The notes: generated by a model from the letters alone, not told the origin. 64,000 nt of DNA from Pseudonocardia broussonetiae (GCF_013155125.1 NZ_CP053564.1:2177501-2241500), one strand, 5' to 3'. Shown: positions 23,626-33,517, counted from the stretch's first letter. Made by a program: numbers and translations.

Positions 23626-24714
23626 ATGAGCATCGACACCCCCGTGGGCGCGGCCGCCGCACCCGGCCGCCTGGGCGACCCGGCGCTGACGATCGGCACC
23701 GACCCGCGGGCCGACCCGCGCATGGTCGCGGTGTTCCGGGCGTTCGGCATCGACGGCCACGGCGACGACGCGCCGCTGGGCCCGGACGCCCCGCGCGAGC
23801 AGCTGCTCGGCTTCGTCGAGGCGGCAGAGGTCGGGTTCGAGGGGCTGTTCACGGCGCTGGCCGAGGGCTCGCCGCCGCTCGAGGGCGTCACCCACGAGCT
23901 GATCACGATCCCCGGCGAGGGCGGGCACGACATCCTGCTGCACGTGCACAGGCCGGAGGGGGCGCCGGGCCCGCTGCCCTGCATCTACCAGGTGCACGGC
24001 GGCGGCATGGTCATGCTGTCCACCGAGGGGCCGCTCTACCGGCGCTGGCGCGAGGAGCTCGCCGCGGCGGGCAACGTCGTGGTCGGCGTGGAGTACCGCA
24101 ACGGCGGCGGCGTGCGCGGGTCGCACCCGTTCCCGGCCGGGCTCGACGACGTCGCCGCGGGGCTGCGCTGGGTGCACGCGCACCTCGCCGAGCTCGGCGG
24201 CACCCACGTCGTCGTCACGGGCGACTCGGGCGGCGCGAACCTGTCGCTCGCCGTGGCGCTCAAGGCCCGCCGCGAGGGCTGGGTCGACGAGATCGCCGGC
24301 GTCTACGCGCAGTGCCCCTACATCCTCGGCGCCTGGACCGACGCGCCCACCGAGCTGGCGTCGCTGCGGGAGAACGACCGGTACTGGCTCAACACGCAGC
24401 TGTTCCCGCTGCTGGCCGCCGTCTACGACCCCGAGGGCGCGAACGCCGACGACGTGACGTGCTGGCCGTACCGCGCCGGCACCGCCGACGTCGAGGGGCT
24501 GCCGCCGCACGTCGTGTCGGTCAACGAGCTCGACCCGCTCCGCGACGAGGGACTGGCGTACCACCGCCTGCTGCTGCGCTCGGGCGTCAGCTCGGTCGGC
24601 AAGGTGAACCTGGGCCTGTGCCACGTCGGCGAGCTGCTGTTCCGCGGCGCGATGCCCGACGTGTACCTGGCCGCCGTGCGCGACGTGAGCGGGTTCGCGC
24701 GGTCGCTGGGGTAG
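23626..24714 (+). CDS. Alpha/beta hydrolase, hormone-sensitive lipase-type esterase
   Basis: This 362-residue protein has an ATG after GAGGAG. The oxyanion motif HGGGM follows CIYQV, the nucleophile is in the GDSGGANLSLA elbow, and the acid lies in the VSVNELDPLRDEG segment, with His probably in LCHVGE. It hydrolyses carboxylic esters in the cytoplasm; the substrate is unknown. The divergent TetR gene and shared operator suggest substrate-induced expression. Confidence 0.85.
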   Translation: MSIDTPVGAAAAPGRLGDPALTIGTDPRADPRMVAVFRAFGIDGHGDDAPLGPDAPREQLLGFVEAAEVGFEGLFTALAEGSPPLEGVTHELITIPGEGGHDILLHVHRPEGAPGPLPCIYQVHGGGMVMLSTEGPLYRRWREELAAAGNVVVGVEYRNGGGVRGSHPFPAGLDDVAAGLRWVHAHLAELGGTHVVVTGDSGGANLSLAVALKARREGWVDEIAGVYAQCPYILGAWTDAPTELASLRENDRYWLNTQLFPLLAAVYDPEGANADDVTCWPYRAGTADVEGLPPHVVSVNELDPLRDEGLAYHRLLLRSGVSSVGKVNLGLCHVGELLFRGAMPDVYLAAVRDVSGFARSLG

Positions 24715-24744
24715 GGGAGCGCTACGGGTCGGCGCGGCACGGGC

Positions 24745-25428
24745 TCAGGGCGCGTCGTGGAAGATCACGCCGAGCACGTGCCGGCTGCCGCCGTGGACGG
24801 CGCTGACCCCGTGCCTCATCTGCACCCGGCTCCAGCCGCGCGCCCCGAGCCGGGGGCGGTGGCGCACCGGGAACAGCACGGCCTCGCCCAGGCGCGGCCG
24901 CAGCACCACCGGCCGTGACTGCTGCCGCGGCCGCTGCTCGACGAAGACGCTCTCGCCGCCGGTGAAGTCCTCGTCGGGCCGGCTCAGCAGCACCGCGAGC
25001 TGCAGCGGGAACGTGAGGTCGCCTTAGACGTCCTGGTGCAGGCAGTTGTAGCCGCCGGGCCCGTAGCGCAGCAGCAGCGGCGTCGGGCGGACCTGGCCGA
25101 GCGCGGCGCACTCGGCGCGCAGCCCCGCGTGCGTCGCGGGGAACGCGCGCTCGCCGAGGCGCTCCGCCCAGCGGTTCGCGATCGCCGCGACCGGCGGGTA
25201 CAGCACCTCGCGCAGGTGCGTGACCAGCGGCGGGAGCGGGTCGGCGAAGTAGCGGTAGCTGCCCTCGCCGAAGCTGTGCCGGGCCATCACGACGGTGCTG
25301 CGGAAGCGCTCGTCGTCGTCGAACATCGCGGCGGTCTCCGCGCACTCGTCCGGCGTCAGCAGGGGTGTGAGGGCGACGCCGTCGGCGTCGAGGCGCGCCT
25401 CCAGCGCGGTCCAGTCGGGTGTGTGCAC
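24745..25428 (-). pseudogene. 2OG-Fe(II) oxygenase gene interrupted by one in-frame TAA
   Basis: The frame runs 227 sense codons from 25428 to 24745 apart from a single TAA at 25024-25026. Upstream, 134 residues end in RYGPGGYNCLHQDV, with the iron-binding HxD. Downstream the same frame continues GDLTFPLQLAVLLSRP and carries the second His and the Arg (MRHGVSAVHGGSRHVLG) and the end FHDAP. Homologues have HQD followed by a Tyr before GDLTFPLQ, so TAC to TAA is the simplest explanation. Either a recent nonsense mutation, a sequencing error, or read-through; the rest of the frame is intact. The family (prolyl-hydroxylase-like) uses 2-oxoglutarate and O2; the substrate is unknown. Confidence 0.8.
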
Positions 25429-25490
25429 CGCCCCAGCATCGCCGCGGCCCGTCGGGCCCGCTGGCGGGAATCCGACGGCAGGATGGGCCC

Positions 25491-26465
25491 ATGGCCCTCC
25501 TCGACGCCCTGACCGACGTGCCCGGACTGCGGGTGGGCCACGCCGCCCTGGCCGGGCCGGGGGCGCTCAGCGGCACGACCGTCGTGCTCGCGCCGCCGGA
25601 GGGCGCGTTCGCCGGGGTCGACGTGCGCGGCGCCGCGCCCGGCACCCGCGAGACCGACCTGCTGCACCCCGGCGCCACCGTGCAGCGCGTGCACGCGGTC
25701 GTGCTGTCCGGGGGCAGCGCCTACGGGCTGGCCGCGGCGCACGGCGTCGTGGAGCGGCTGGAGGCCGCGGGCACCGGGTTCGCCGTGCCCGGCGGGGTGG
25801 TGCCGATCGTGCCCGCCGCCGTCGTGTTCGACCTGGGCCGCGGGGGCGACTTCTCCGCGCGCCCCGGCGCCGCGACGGGCGCGGCGGCGTTCGACGCGGC
25901 CTCCGACGGCCCGGTGGAGCAGGGTGTCGTCGGGGCCGGGACGGGGGCGGTGGCCGGCGGGCTCAAGGGCGGGATCGGCACCGCGAGCACCGCACTCGCC
26001 GGCGGGGCGGTGGTGGCGGCGCTCGTCGTCGTCAACGCGGTGGGGTCGGCGGTGGACCTGCGCACGGGGCGGCTGCTCGGCCCCGGCCCGGACCTCGACG
26101 TGGGTCCGGACGCGCTCGCCGAGCTGCGCGCGCTCGCCGTACCGGGCCCGCCCGCCGCGGGCACGGCCACGACGCTGGCCGTGGTCGCCACCGACCTCGC
26201 CCTGGACAAGGCGGGCTGCGGCCGCCTCGCCACGATGGGCCACGACGGGATGGCCCGCGCGCTGTCGCCGGTGCACACCGCGATGGACGGCGACGTCGTG
26301 TTCGGCCTGTCCACCGCCGCCCGGCCCGCCCCCGAGCTGCCCGAGCTCGTGGCCCTGCACGCGGCGGCCGCGGAGGTGGTGGCGCGGGCGATCGCGAACG
26401 CGGTGCTCGCCGCCCGCCCGGTGGGCGGGTGGCGGAGCTACCGCGATGTGGTCGGGCGGGCCTGA
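25491..26465 (+). CDS. P1-family (DmpA-like) aminopeptidase
   Basis: This 324-residue N-terminal nucleophile hydrolase of the P1 family (L-aminopeptidase/D-esterase) starts at ATG 25491. Family motifs are VPGLRVGHA, VHAVVLSGGSAYGLAAAHGV, GGLKGGIGTAS with the self-cleavage and catalytic Ser, and a Gly/Ala-rich C-terminal half. It self-processes into two chains and cleaves N-terminal residues or amides. It ends 7 bp before the convergent moaD stop. Confidence 0.85.
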   Translation: MALLDALTDVPGLRVGHAALAGPGALSGTTVVLAPPEGAFAGVDVRGAAPGTRETDLLHPGATVQRVHAVVLSGGSAYGLAAAHGVVERLEAAGTGFAVPGGVVPIVPAAVVFDLGRGGDFSARPGAATGAAAFDAASDGPVEQGVVGAGTGAVAGGLKGGIGTASTALAGGAVVAALVVVNAVGSAVDLRTGRLLGPGPDLDVGPDALAELRALAVPGPPAAGTATTLAVVATDLALDKAGCGRLATMGHDGMARALSPVHTAMDGDVVFGLSTAARPAPELPELVALHAAAAEVVARAIANAVLAARPVGGWRSYRDVVGRA

Positions 26466-26472
26466 GCGGGGC

Positions 26473-26742
26473 TCAGCCGCCTGCGAACGGCGGCAGGACG
26501 TCGAGGACGGCGTCGGGGCCCAGCGGGACGGCCTGGTCGCGCACGGCGACCTCGTCGAGCAGGAAGCTGCACCGCGCCAGCACCACGGCGAACTCCGGGC
26601 CGTGCTGGGCCCGGAGCGCGTCGAGGGCGGCGGCGACGGTGGAGCCCGTCGGGAGCTGGACCTTCTCGGCCTCGGTGCCCGCGGCGGCCCGGGCGGCCGC
26701 GAAGTAGCGCACCGTGACGGTGGTGGTGGTCATGGTGTCCAT
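26473..26742 (-). CDS. moaD: MoaD/ThiS-family sulfur carrier
   Basis: This 89-residue beta-grasp protein ends in the PPFAGG di-glycine that is adenylated and thiocarboxylated. The fold signature is VRYFAAARAAAGTEAEKVQLP and DEVAVRDQAVPLGPDAVLDVLPP. It is the small subunit of molybdopterin synthase. It lies 4 bp after moaA on the same strand, so the two are co-transcribed. It fits the need of the nearby Mo hydroxylase for Moco. Confidence 0.85.
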   Translation of the reverse strand: MDTMTTTTVTVRYFAAARAAAGTEAEKVQLPTGSTVAAALDALRAQHGPEFAVVLARCSFLLDEVAVRDQAVPLGPDAVLDVLPPFAGG

Positions 26743-26746
26743 CCTC

Positions 26747-27811
26747 CTAGCCCCCGATCGCGCTCATCGGACGGTCCGGCTGCAGGAAGCCCGGGTCGTC
26801 GATGCCGTGGCCGGCGAGCTTGCCCCACATGGCGTCGCGCCAGGACCCGGCGATCTCGGCGTCGGAGCAGCCGCCGCGGAGCATCGCGCGCAGGTCGGTC
26901 TCGGTGCGGGCGAACAGGCACGAGCGGACCTGGCCGTCGGCGGTGAGGCGGGTGCGGTCGCAGGCGCCGCAGAACGGGCGCGTGACCGAGGCGATGACGC
27001 CGACCGCGGCCGGGCCGCCGTCGACGATCCAGCGCTCGGCCGGGGCGCCGCCGCGGGCGACGGAGTCGGGCGTGAGCGTGAACTCGGCCTGCAGCTTCTC
27101 CAGGATCTCGCCCGCCGTGACCATCTCGGTGCGCTCCCAGCCGTGCTGGGCGTCGAGCGGCATCTGCTCGATGAAGCGCAGCTCGTAGCCGCCCTCGACG
27201 GCGAAGCGCAGCAGGTCGCAGGCCTCGTCGTCGTTGAGGCCGCGCAGCAGCACGGTGTTGATCTTGACGGGGCCGAGACCGGCGGCGCGGGCGGCGGCGA
27301 GGCCGTCGAGCACGTCGGAGAGGCGGTCGCGCCGGGTGATGGTGGCGAAGCGCTCGGGGCGCAGCGTGTCCATCGAGACGTTGAGCCGGTTGACGCCCGC
27401 GGCCGCCAGCGACTCGGCGCGGCGCGCGAGGCCGATGCCGTTGGTCGTGAGCGAGATGTCGGGGCGCGGCTCCAGCGCGGCCGAGGCCGACACGAGCCCC
27501 TCCAGCCCCTTGCGGAGCATCGGCTCGCCGCCGGTGAAGCGCAGCTCCTCGATGCCGAGATCGCGCACGGCGATCCCGATGAGGCGCAGCAGCTCCTCGT
27601 CGGTGAGCTGCTCGTCGCGCGGCATCCAGTCCAGGCCCTCGGCGGGCATGCAGTAGGAGCAGCGCAGGTTGCAGCGGTCGGTCAGCGAGATCCGGAGGTC
27701 GGTGGCGACCCGCCCGAACGTGTCGATCAGGCGGGCGTCGTCGGGGCGTGCCGGGTCTCGGGTGGTGGCCCTCCGCACAGCGGGGAGGCCGAGCTCGGAT
27801 GGCGTCACCAC
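26747..27811 (-). CDS. moaA: GTP 3',8-cyclase MoaA
   Basis: This 354-residue radical SAM enzyme has the motif CNLRCSYC after RISLTDR and a second cluster in CGACDRTRLTADGQVRSCLF. The C-terminal GG required for catalysis is present (SAIGG). It converts GTP to 3',8-cyclo-7,8-dihydro-GTP, the first step of molybdenum cofactor synthesis. It is in an operon with moaD; modABC and coxSLM lie nearby. Confidence 0.93.
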   Translation of the reverse strand: MVTPSELGLPAVRRATTRDPARPDDARLIDTFGRVATDLRISLTDRCNLRCSYCMPAEGLDWMPRDEQLTDEELLRLIGIAVRDLGIEELRFTGGEPMLRKGLEGLVSASAALEPRPDISLTTNGIGLARRAESLAAAGVNRLNVSMDTLRPERFATITRRDRLSDVLDGLAAARAAGLGPVKINTVLLRGLNDDEACDLLRFAVEGGYELRFIEQMPLDAQHGWERTEMVTAGEILEKLQAEFTLTPDSVARGGAPAERWIVDGGPAAVGVIASVTRPFCGACDRTRLTADGQVRSCLFARTETDLRAMLRGGCSDAEIAGSWRDAMWGKLAGHGIDDPGFLQPDRPMSAIGG

Positions 27812-27956
27812 ACGAGAGTAGCGGCCCCGTCCTCTGGTCCATTCGGCCCATGACCTGCACGGATGTCGCGTTCCGCAGAAGCGGATCGGATGCCCTCAGC
27901 GTGCCGCAGGTGCCCGGCTCGACGCCCTCCAAAAGGTGAGCCGGGCCACGCCGCGG

Positions 27957-29171
27957 TCAGTTGTGGCGGCCGAGCTCCTGCCGGGCGACGGTGCGCAGGT
28001 GGACCTCGTCGGGTCCGTCGGCCAGGCGCAGCGCGCGCGCCCAGACGTAGAAGTAGGCCAGCGGGGTGTCGTCGCTCATGCCGGCGCCGCCGTGGACCTG
28101 GATGGCGCGGTCGATGACGTCGCAGGCGATCCGCGGGGTGATCACCTTGATCGCCGCGATCTCGGTGGCCGCGCCCTTCGCGCCGAACCGGTCGATCAGC
28201 CACGCGGTCTTGTAGACCAGCAGCCGCGCCTGCTCCACCTCGATGCGCGACTGCGCGATCTGCTCGCGCACCACGCCCTGCTCGGACAGCGGACGGCCGA
28301 ACGCGACGCGGGACTGCGCGCGCCGCACCATGAGGTCGATCGCGCGCTCGGCCATGCCGATCAGGCGCATGCAGTGGTGGATGCGGCCGGGGCCCAGCCG
28401 CGCCTGGGCGATGGCGAACCCGCCGCCCTCCTCGCCGAGCAGGTTCGAGACAGGCACGCGGACGTCCTCGAAGACCAGCTCGGAGTGCCCGTGCTGGTCC
28501 TGGTAGCCGAACGTCGGCAGGTTGCGCGTGATCGTCAGCCCGGGGGTGTCGCGCGGCACCAGCACCATCGACTGCTGGCGGTGCGTCGCCGCCTCCGTGT
28601 CGGTCTTGCCCATGACGATGAAGATCTTGCAGCGCGCGTCGGCGGCGCCGGAGATCCACCACTTGCGCCCCGAGATCACGTACTCGTCGCCCTCGCGGCG
28701 GATCGTGGTCTGGACGTTGGTGGCGTCGGAGGAGGCGACGTCGGGCTCGGTCATCGCGAACCCGGACCGGATCTCGCCCGCCAGCAGCGGCTCCAGCCAC
28801 TCCGCCTTCTGCTCGGGCGTGCCGAACAGGTGCAGCGTCTCCATGTTGCCGGTGTCGGGGGCCTGGCAGTTGATCGCCTCGGGCGCGATCACCGGCGACC
28901 AGCCGGACACCTCGGCCACCTGGGCGTACTCGAGGTTGGACAGCCCGGACACGGCGGGCAGGAACAGGTTCCACAGGCCGCGGGCCCGCGCGTCGGCCTT
29001 GAGCTCCTCGACCACCGGCGGCAGGTCCCACTCCTGGGGCGTGCCCCGGCGCTCGGCGCGGAAGGCGTCGTAGACGGCCTCGGCGGGGAGCACCTTCTCG
29101 TCGAGGAACGCGCGCATGCGCTTCGTGTGGTCGGCGGCGACGGCACTCGGTTCGAAGTCCACGACAGGCAT
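27957..29171 (-). CDS. Acyl-CoA dehydrogenase
   Basis: This 404-residue acyl-CoA dehydrogenase has SGFAMTEPDVASSDATN and YVISGRKWWISGA at the flavin site, and IQVHGGAGMSDDTPLAYFYVWARALRLADG at the C-terminus. It resembles the ACAD10/11-like actinobacterial group. It oxidises an acyl-CoA with FAD; chain preference cannot be read from sequence. ATG 29171 gives a normal N-terminus. It stands alone, divergent from modA. Confidence 0.9.
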   Translation of the reverse strand: MPVVDFEPSAVAADHTKRMRAFLDEKVLPAEAVYDAFRAERRGTPQEWDLPPVVEELKADARARGLWNLFLPAVSGLSNLEYAQVAEVSGWSPVIAPEAINCQAPDTGNMETLHLFGTPEQKAEWLEPLLAGEIRSGFAMTEPDVASSDATNVQTTIRREGDEYVISGRKWWISGAADARCKIFIVMGKTDTEAATHRQQSMVLVPRDTPGLTITRNLPTFGYQDQHGHSELVFEDVRVPVSNLLGEEGGGFAIAQARLGPGRIHHCMRLIGMAERAIDLMVRRAQSRVAFGRPLSEQGVVREQIAQSRIEVEQARLLVYKTAWLIDRFGAKGAATEIAAIKVITPRIACDVIDRAIQVHGGAGMSDDTPLAYFYVWARALRLADGPDEVHLRTVARQELGRHN

Positions 29172-29294
29172 TGCACCACACGACGGGGGTCCCCTGGTCA
29201 AACTCGCAACTGCGCCCTTAGTATCCCTGTCGTGCCGCAGTTCAGGATCGCCGACGCCGTCCGTCCCGTCGCCGAGACCCCCCGGAGGAATCCC

Positions 29295-30071
29295 GTGAAG
29301 GTGCGTCTGCTGGCCGTCGGTGCCGCCGTGCTGGTCCTGGCCGGCTGCGGGGGGAGCGCCACCGGCTCCGCACCCGCGGAGCCGGGTCCCGGGGCGCGCA
29401 CGCTGACGGTGTTCGCCGCCTCGTCGCTCACCGACGTGTTCACCGAGCTCGAGGCGCGGTTCGAGGCCGCCGAACCCGGCGTCGACGTCGTCCTCAACTA
29501 CGGCGCCTCCTCCGACCTCGCCCAGCAGCTCGTCAACGGCGGGCCGGCCGACGTGTTCGCCTCCGCGAGCACCGCCACGATGACGACGGTCGTCGACGCG
29601 GGCCTGCTCGACGGCGAGCCGACGGTGTTCGCGCGGAACCGGCTGGAGATCGTCACCGCGCCGGGCAACCCCGAGGGCATCACCGGCTTCGCCGACCTCG
29701 CGCGCCCGGACCTGCAGGTCGTCGTCTGCGCGCCGCAGGTCCCGTGCGGCGCCGCGGTCGAGAAGATCGAGACGGCCACCGGGATCACCCTGGCGCCGGT
29801 CAGCGAGGAGCCCGACGTCCGCTCGACGCTGGGCCGGGTCACCACCGGCAACGCCGACGCCGGCCTCGTCTACGTCACCGACGTGGCGTCCGCGGGCGGC
29901 GCGGTCGAGGGCATCGCGTTCCCCGAGGCCGACCAGGCCGTCACCGACTACCCGATCGCCGTCCTCGCCTCGGCCCCGCAGGCCGAGCTGGCGCGGGCCT
30001 GGACGGCGCTGGTCACCGGCGCCGACGGCCGGGCCGTGCTGGCGGACGCCGGGTTCGTCGGGGCGCCGTGA
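29295..30071 (+). CDS. modA: Molybdate ABC transporter substrate-binding lipoprotein ModA
   Basis: This 258-residue protein starts at GTG 29295 after GGAGGA. The signal with lipobox LAGC lies near residue 17. The mature protein begins [21 protein letters not shown], the hallmark of ModA, with oxyanion-binding Ser residues in AASSLT and [10 protein letters not shown]. It captures molybdate or tungstate outside the membrane. It overlaps modB by 4 bp. Confidence 0.93.
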   Translation: MKVRLLAVGAAVLVLAGCGGSATGSAPAEPGPGARTLTVFAASSLTDVFTELEARFEAAEPGVDVVLNYGASSDLAQQLVNGGPADVFASASTATMTTVVDAGLLDGEPTVFARNRLEIVTAPGNPEGITGFADLARPDLQVVVCAPQVPCGAAVEKIETATGITLAPVSEEPDVRSTLGRVTTGNADAGLVYVTDVASAGGAVEGIAFPEADQAVTDYPIAVLASAPQAELARAWTALVTGADGRAVLADAGFVGAP

Positions 30072-30895
30072 CCACAGCCTCCGCCTCGCGGACCGCGCGC
30101 CGTGACGGCCACGACGCCGCGGTCGGCCTGCCCCGGTTCCTGTGGGTCCCGGCCGGGATCGCGTTCGCGCTGATCGCGCTGCCCGTCGTCGGCCTCGTCC
30201 TGCGCACCGACCTCACCCGGCTGCCCGAGCTGCTGCTCAGCCGGGCGTCGCTGAGCGCGCTGCGGCTCTCGCTGGTCACCGCGGCCGTGTCGACGCTGCT
30301 GTGCATCGCCCTGGGCGGCCCGCTGGCGGTGGTGCTCGCCCGCGGCCGGCTGCCGGGGATGCAGTTCCTGCGCTCGGTCGTCCTGCTGCCGCTGGTGCTC
30401 CCGCCCGTCGTCGGCGGGCTGGCGCTGCTCTACCTCGTCGGCCGGACCGGGCTCGTCGGGCAGGGGCTGGAGCTGGCGTTCGGGATCACGGTGCCGTTCA
30501 CGACGGGCGCGGTGGTGCTCGCGCAGACGTTCGTGGCGCTGCCGTTCCTCGTCGTCAGCCTGGAGGGGGCGCTGCGCACGGCCGGGCAGCGCTACGAGTC
30601 GGTGGCCGCCACGCTCGGGGCCTCGCCGTGGCTGGCGTTCAGGCGGGTCACGGTGCCGCTGGTGCTGCCCGGGCTGCTGTCGGGCGCGGTGCTGGCGTTC
30701 GCCCGGTGCCTCGGCGAGTTCGGGGCGACGATCGCCTTCGCCGGCAGCCTGGAGGGCACCACGCGGACGCTGCCGCTGCTCGTCTACCTCGCCCGCGAGT
30801 CCGACGTCGACGCCGCCGTGGCGCTGTCGCTGCTGCTCGTCGTCGTCGCGGTCGTGGTGATCGCGGTGGCGCGGCCGCGGGCGGTGCTGTCATGA
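30068..30895 (+). CDS. modB: Molybdate ABC transporter permease ModB
   Basis: This 275-residue permease has six predicted membrane segments and the EAA-type loop [35 protein letters not shown] conserved [12 protein letters not shown] follows. GTG 30068 overlaps the modA stop. It forms the membrane channel for ModA-delivered molybdate. Confidence 0.93.
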   Translation: MTTASASRTARRDGHDAAVGLPRFLWVPAGIAFALIALPVVGLVLRTDLTRLPELLLSRASLSALRLSLVTAAVSTLLCIALGGPLAVVLARGRLPGMQFLRSVVLLPLVLPPVVGGLALLYLVGRTGLVGQGLELAFGITVPFTTGAVVLAQTFVALPFLVVSLEGALRTAGQRYESVAATLGASPWLAFRRVTVPLVLPGLLSGAVLAFARCLGEFGATIAFAGSLEGTTRTLPLLVYLARESDVDAAVALSLLLVVVAVVVIAVARPRAVLS

Positions 30896-30905
30896 GGTGG
30901 CTGTC

Positions 30906-31997
30906 ATGAGCACCGGCGTCGAGGCGTGCTTCGTCGTCCGCCGTCCCGCGTTCACCCTCGACGTGGCGCTGTCGGCCGCGCCCGGCGAGGTGCTGGCGGT
31001 GCTCGGACCCAACGGCGCGGGCAAGTCGACGCTGCTCGGCGTCCTGGCGGGCCTGCTGCGCCCCGACGAGGGCTCGGTGCGGGTGGGAGAGCGGGTCGTC
31101 ACCGACACCGCGGCGGGCGTGCACGTGCCGCCGCACCTGCGCGGGGTCGGCCTGCTCGCCCAGCAGGCGCTGCTGTTCCCGCACCTCACCGCGCGCGACA
31201 ACATCGCCTTCGGCCCCCGCGCCCACGGCGTGCCGCGCCGGGAGGCCCGGGCGCGGGCGGACGAGCTGCTCGCGGGCGTCGACGCGACCGCGCTCGGCGA
31301 CCGCAGGCCGTCGCAGATGTCGGGGGGCCAGCAGCAGCGGGTCGCGCTGGCCCGCGCACTGGCCCCCGAGCCCGGGCTCCTGCTGCTCGACGAGCCGCTG
31401 GCCGCGCTCGACGTCGACGCCACCCCGGCGATGCGCGGGCTCCTCCGGCGCGTCATCCGCGAGGCGAAGCAGACCGCCGTGCTCGTCACGCACTCCGCGC
31501 TCGACGCCCTGGTCCTGGCCGACCGGGTCGTCGTGCTCACCGCCGGGCGGGTCGTCGAGGAGGGCCCGGTGCGGGAGGTGCTGGCCCGCCCGCGCAGCGC
31601 CTTCACCGCGCGGATCGCCGGCCTGGACCTCGTGCCGGGCGTCCGCGACGGGGCCGGCCTGCGCACCCCCGACGGCCTGCTGGTCTCGGGCCGGGCCGAG
31701 GGCGTGGAGCCCGGGGAGGCGGCGGTGGCGGTGTTCCCGCCGTCGGCCGTGGCCGTCCACGCGACCCGCCCCACCGGCAGCCCGCGCAACGTGCTGCCGG
31801 TGCGCCTGGCCGCCATCGAGCCCCGCGGGGACGTGGTGCGGCTGCGGGCGGGTGCGGTGCCGGGGGGGCCGGTGTGGGTCGAGGGGCTGGCCGCCGACGT
31901 CACGCCGGCGGCGGTCGCGGACCTGGCCGTGGAGCCGGGCGACGACCTGTGGTTCGCGGTGAAGGCCACGGAGGTGGCGATCCACGCGGCGGGGTGA
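30906..31997 (+). CDS. modC: Molybdate ABC transporter ATPase ModC
   Basis: This 363-residue ATPase has Walker A GPNGAGKSTLL, signature SGGQQQRVALARALA and Walker B LLLLDEPLAALD. A C-terminal Mop/TOBE domain (about residues 295-360) binds molybdate and regulates transport. I chose ATG 30906, 10 bp after modB; GTG 30897 is possible. It powers molybdate uptake for Moco enzymes such as the cox-type hydroxylase. A repeat array follows its stop. Confidence 0.92.
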   Translation: MSTGVEACFVVRRPAFTLDVALSAAPGEVLAVLGPNGAGKSTLLGVLAGLLRPDEGSVRVGERVVTDTAAGVHVPPHLRGVGLLAQQALLFPHLTARDNIAFGPRAHGVPRREARARADELLAGVDATALGDRRPSQMSGGQQQRVALARALAPEPGLLLLDEPLAALDVDATPAMRGLLRRVIREAKQTAVLVTHSALDALVLADRVVVLTAGRVVEEGPVREVLARPRSAFTARIAGLDLVPGVRDGAGLRTPDGLLVSGRAEGVEPGEAAVAVFPPSAVAVHATRPTGSPRNVLPVRLAAIEPRGDVVRLRAGAVPGGPVWVEGLAADVTPAAVADLAVEPGDDLWFAVKATEVAIHAAG

Positions 31998-32013
31998 GGT
32001 GGTTGCCTGCCTG

Positions 32014-32056
<43 letters not shown>

Positions 32057-32082
32057 GCTGCGGGAGCGGGAGCGGCGCGGGG

Positions 32083-32172
32083 GCGGGCCCGGCGGCGGGG
32101 TCGGGCTCGGCGGCGGGGTCGGGCCCGGCGGCTGGGTCGGGCCCGGCGGCTCGGTCGGGCTCGGCGGCGGGG
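32083..32172 (+). repeat. 18-bp GC-rich tandem repeat
   Basis: Five copies of an 18-bp unit close to TCGGGCTCGGCGGCGGGG follow the 6-bp repeat; the second and fifth copies are identical and the others differ by one to three bases. Extremely GC-rich and strongly strand-biased (G-runs). Confidence 0.9.
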
Positions 32173-32177
32173 TCGCC

Positions 32178-32757
32178 GCGAAGATCGCCGGGAAGGTGCC
32201 GCCACGGTCGTCCGCACGACCGTCACGTCGCGCTCCCGCCGATCACCGGCCTGGCACCGCCAGGAATGTGACACCAGCGCCCCCGCGACGACCGCCAGGT
32301 CGCACTTCCGGCGATCACCGGCCTGCCGCGGCCAGGAATGCGACACCAGCGCCCCGGCGACGACCGCCACGTCACACTTCCGACGATCAAGGGCTCCGGC
32401 CGGCGGGGCGGGGCCCGGCGGCCCGCCACTGCGGAGATCGCCGAGGTGGTGCCGTCACGGACGTCCGCGCGGCAGCCACGTCGCACGTCCGCCGCTCACC
32501 GGCCGACGGCGCCGCCGGGAACGTGACACCACCGCGGCGACGACCGCCAGGTCACACTCCTGGTGATCATGGGTCCGGCCGGCCGGAGCGCGGCCCGGCG
32601 GCGGGTTGGTCGCGAAGATCGGCGAGAACGTGACGTGGCGGTCGTCCGCAGGACCGCCACGTCACACTTCCGACGATCACCGGCCCGCGGCCACCAGGAC
32701 CGTGACACCACCGCCCCCACGACGACCACCACGTCGCACTCCCGACGATCGGGATCG
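32178..32757. repeat. Degenerate array of about 180-250-bp units with GTGAC/GTCAC hairpins
   Basis: The block between modC and the lipoprotein gene has no credible gene. Three units begin with GAAGATCGCCG-like sequence (about 32178, 32430, 32612). At least seven copies of a shorter motif near CGACGACCGCCACGTCRCAC then YTCCGRCGATCACCGGCC occur, with intervening GRCACCASCGCCCC. One copy forms a perfect 14-bp hairpin, GTGACGTGGCGGTC/GACCGCCACGTCAC, at 32629-32664. This looks like a REP-type or degenerate palindromic repeat cluster. Confidence 0.75.
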
Positions 32758-32759
32758 GG

Positions 32760-33374
32760 CTAGTGCGCCACGTCGATCACCAACCGCGGCGGGCCGTTGA
32801 GCGTGCTCACCCGGAAGCCGGTGCGCTCCCGCACCCCGGCGGCCCACACCAGCACCCGCTCGAAGTCGCCGAGATTCACCAGCTCGGTGACCTGCGAGGT
32901 GTCGCCCCCGGCGATCCGGCGGGCCACGGGGTAGGCGGGCTGGGGGTCGCCGAGCTGGGCGTAGGCGCTCGACCCGATCAGCGACACCTGCAGCGCGGCG
33001 CCGCCGGCCAGCGGGACCTCCTCGCCCGCGGGGTCGGAGGTGACCGGGAGGTCGGCGTAGGAGATGCGGTAGCCGGGGACGGCGCCGTCGAACTCGAACA
33101 CGATCCGGTCGACGCCGTCCTGCCCGGCCAGGCGCACGGCCTTCAGCAGGCCGAAGCCGGGGCTGTCGGCGGAGGCCTCGGTGACGAGGTCGGCGGGGTC
33201 GGCCGGGGCGGTGGCGGTGGTCGTGTCCGCGGGCGCGGTGGTGGCGGCGACGGGCGCGGTCGACGCCGGCGCGGGCAGCGGCGGGACCGGGGTGGGGGAG
33301 GTCGGGGCGCCGGCGCAGCCCGCGGCGAGCAGGAGTCCGGCCAGCGCCAGCGCGGGCGGACGGAGCGTGGTCAT
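32760..33374 (-). CDS. AMIN-like domain lipoprotein
   Basis: This 204-residue secreted lipoprotein has a signal peptide ending in lipobox AAGCAG near residue 19, then a Pro/Ala/Thr-rich spacer to about residue 60. The AMIN-like domain has DRIVFEFDGAVPGYRISYA, VSLIGSSAYAQLG and the end RLVIDVAH. AMIN-type domains bind cell-envelope polymers. It stands alone between the repeat array and a subtilase gene that is divergent from it. Confidence 0.82.
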   Translation of the reverse strand: MTTLRPPALALAGLLLAAGCAGAPTSPTPVPPLPAPASTAPVAATTAPADTTTATAPADPADLVTEASADSPGFGLLKAVRLAGQDGVDRIVFEFDGAVPGYRISYADLPVTSDPAGEEVPLAGGAALQVSLIGSSAYAQLGDPQPAYPVARRIAGGDTSQVTELVNLGDFERVLVWAAGVRERTGFRVSTLNGPPRLVIDVAH

Positions 33375-33517
33375 CGGGCGGAGCGTAGGGCGTCGCCCCG
33401 GTGGAGCGACCGCTCCCGGGCACGTCAACCCAGCGTCACACCATCAGGCACACACGTCACCCGAGCCCCGATCGTGTCACTGTCGGCGACCGCGCGGTGA
33501 ACGTAGCGTCGCTCCCC

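Noticed and set aside
29172..29294. Moco riboswitch before modA
   Set aside because: The 123-bp leader has no paired structure by eye that resembles the Moco riboswitch; too little support to call.
32213..32757. CRISPR array
   Set aside because: The repeats are degenerate, unequal in spacing, and the intervening sequence is itself repeated; no cas genes in the window.
32196..32800. Several short frames on both strands of the repeat array
   Set aside because: Their peptides repeat only because the DNA repeats; no start sites or conserved residues.
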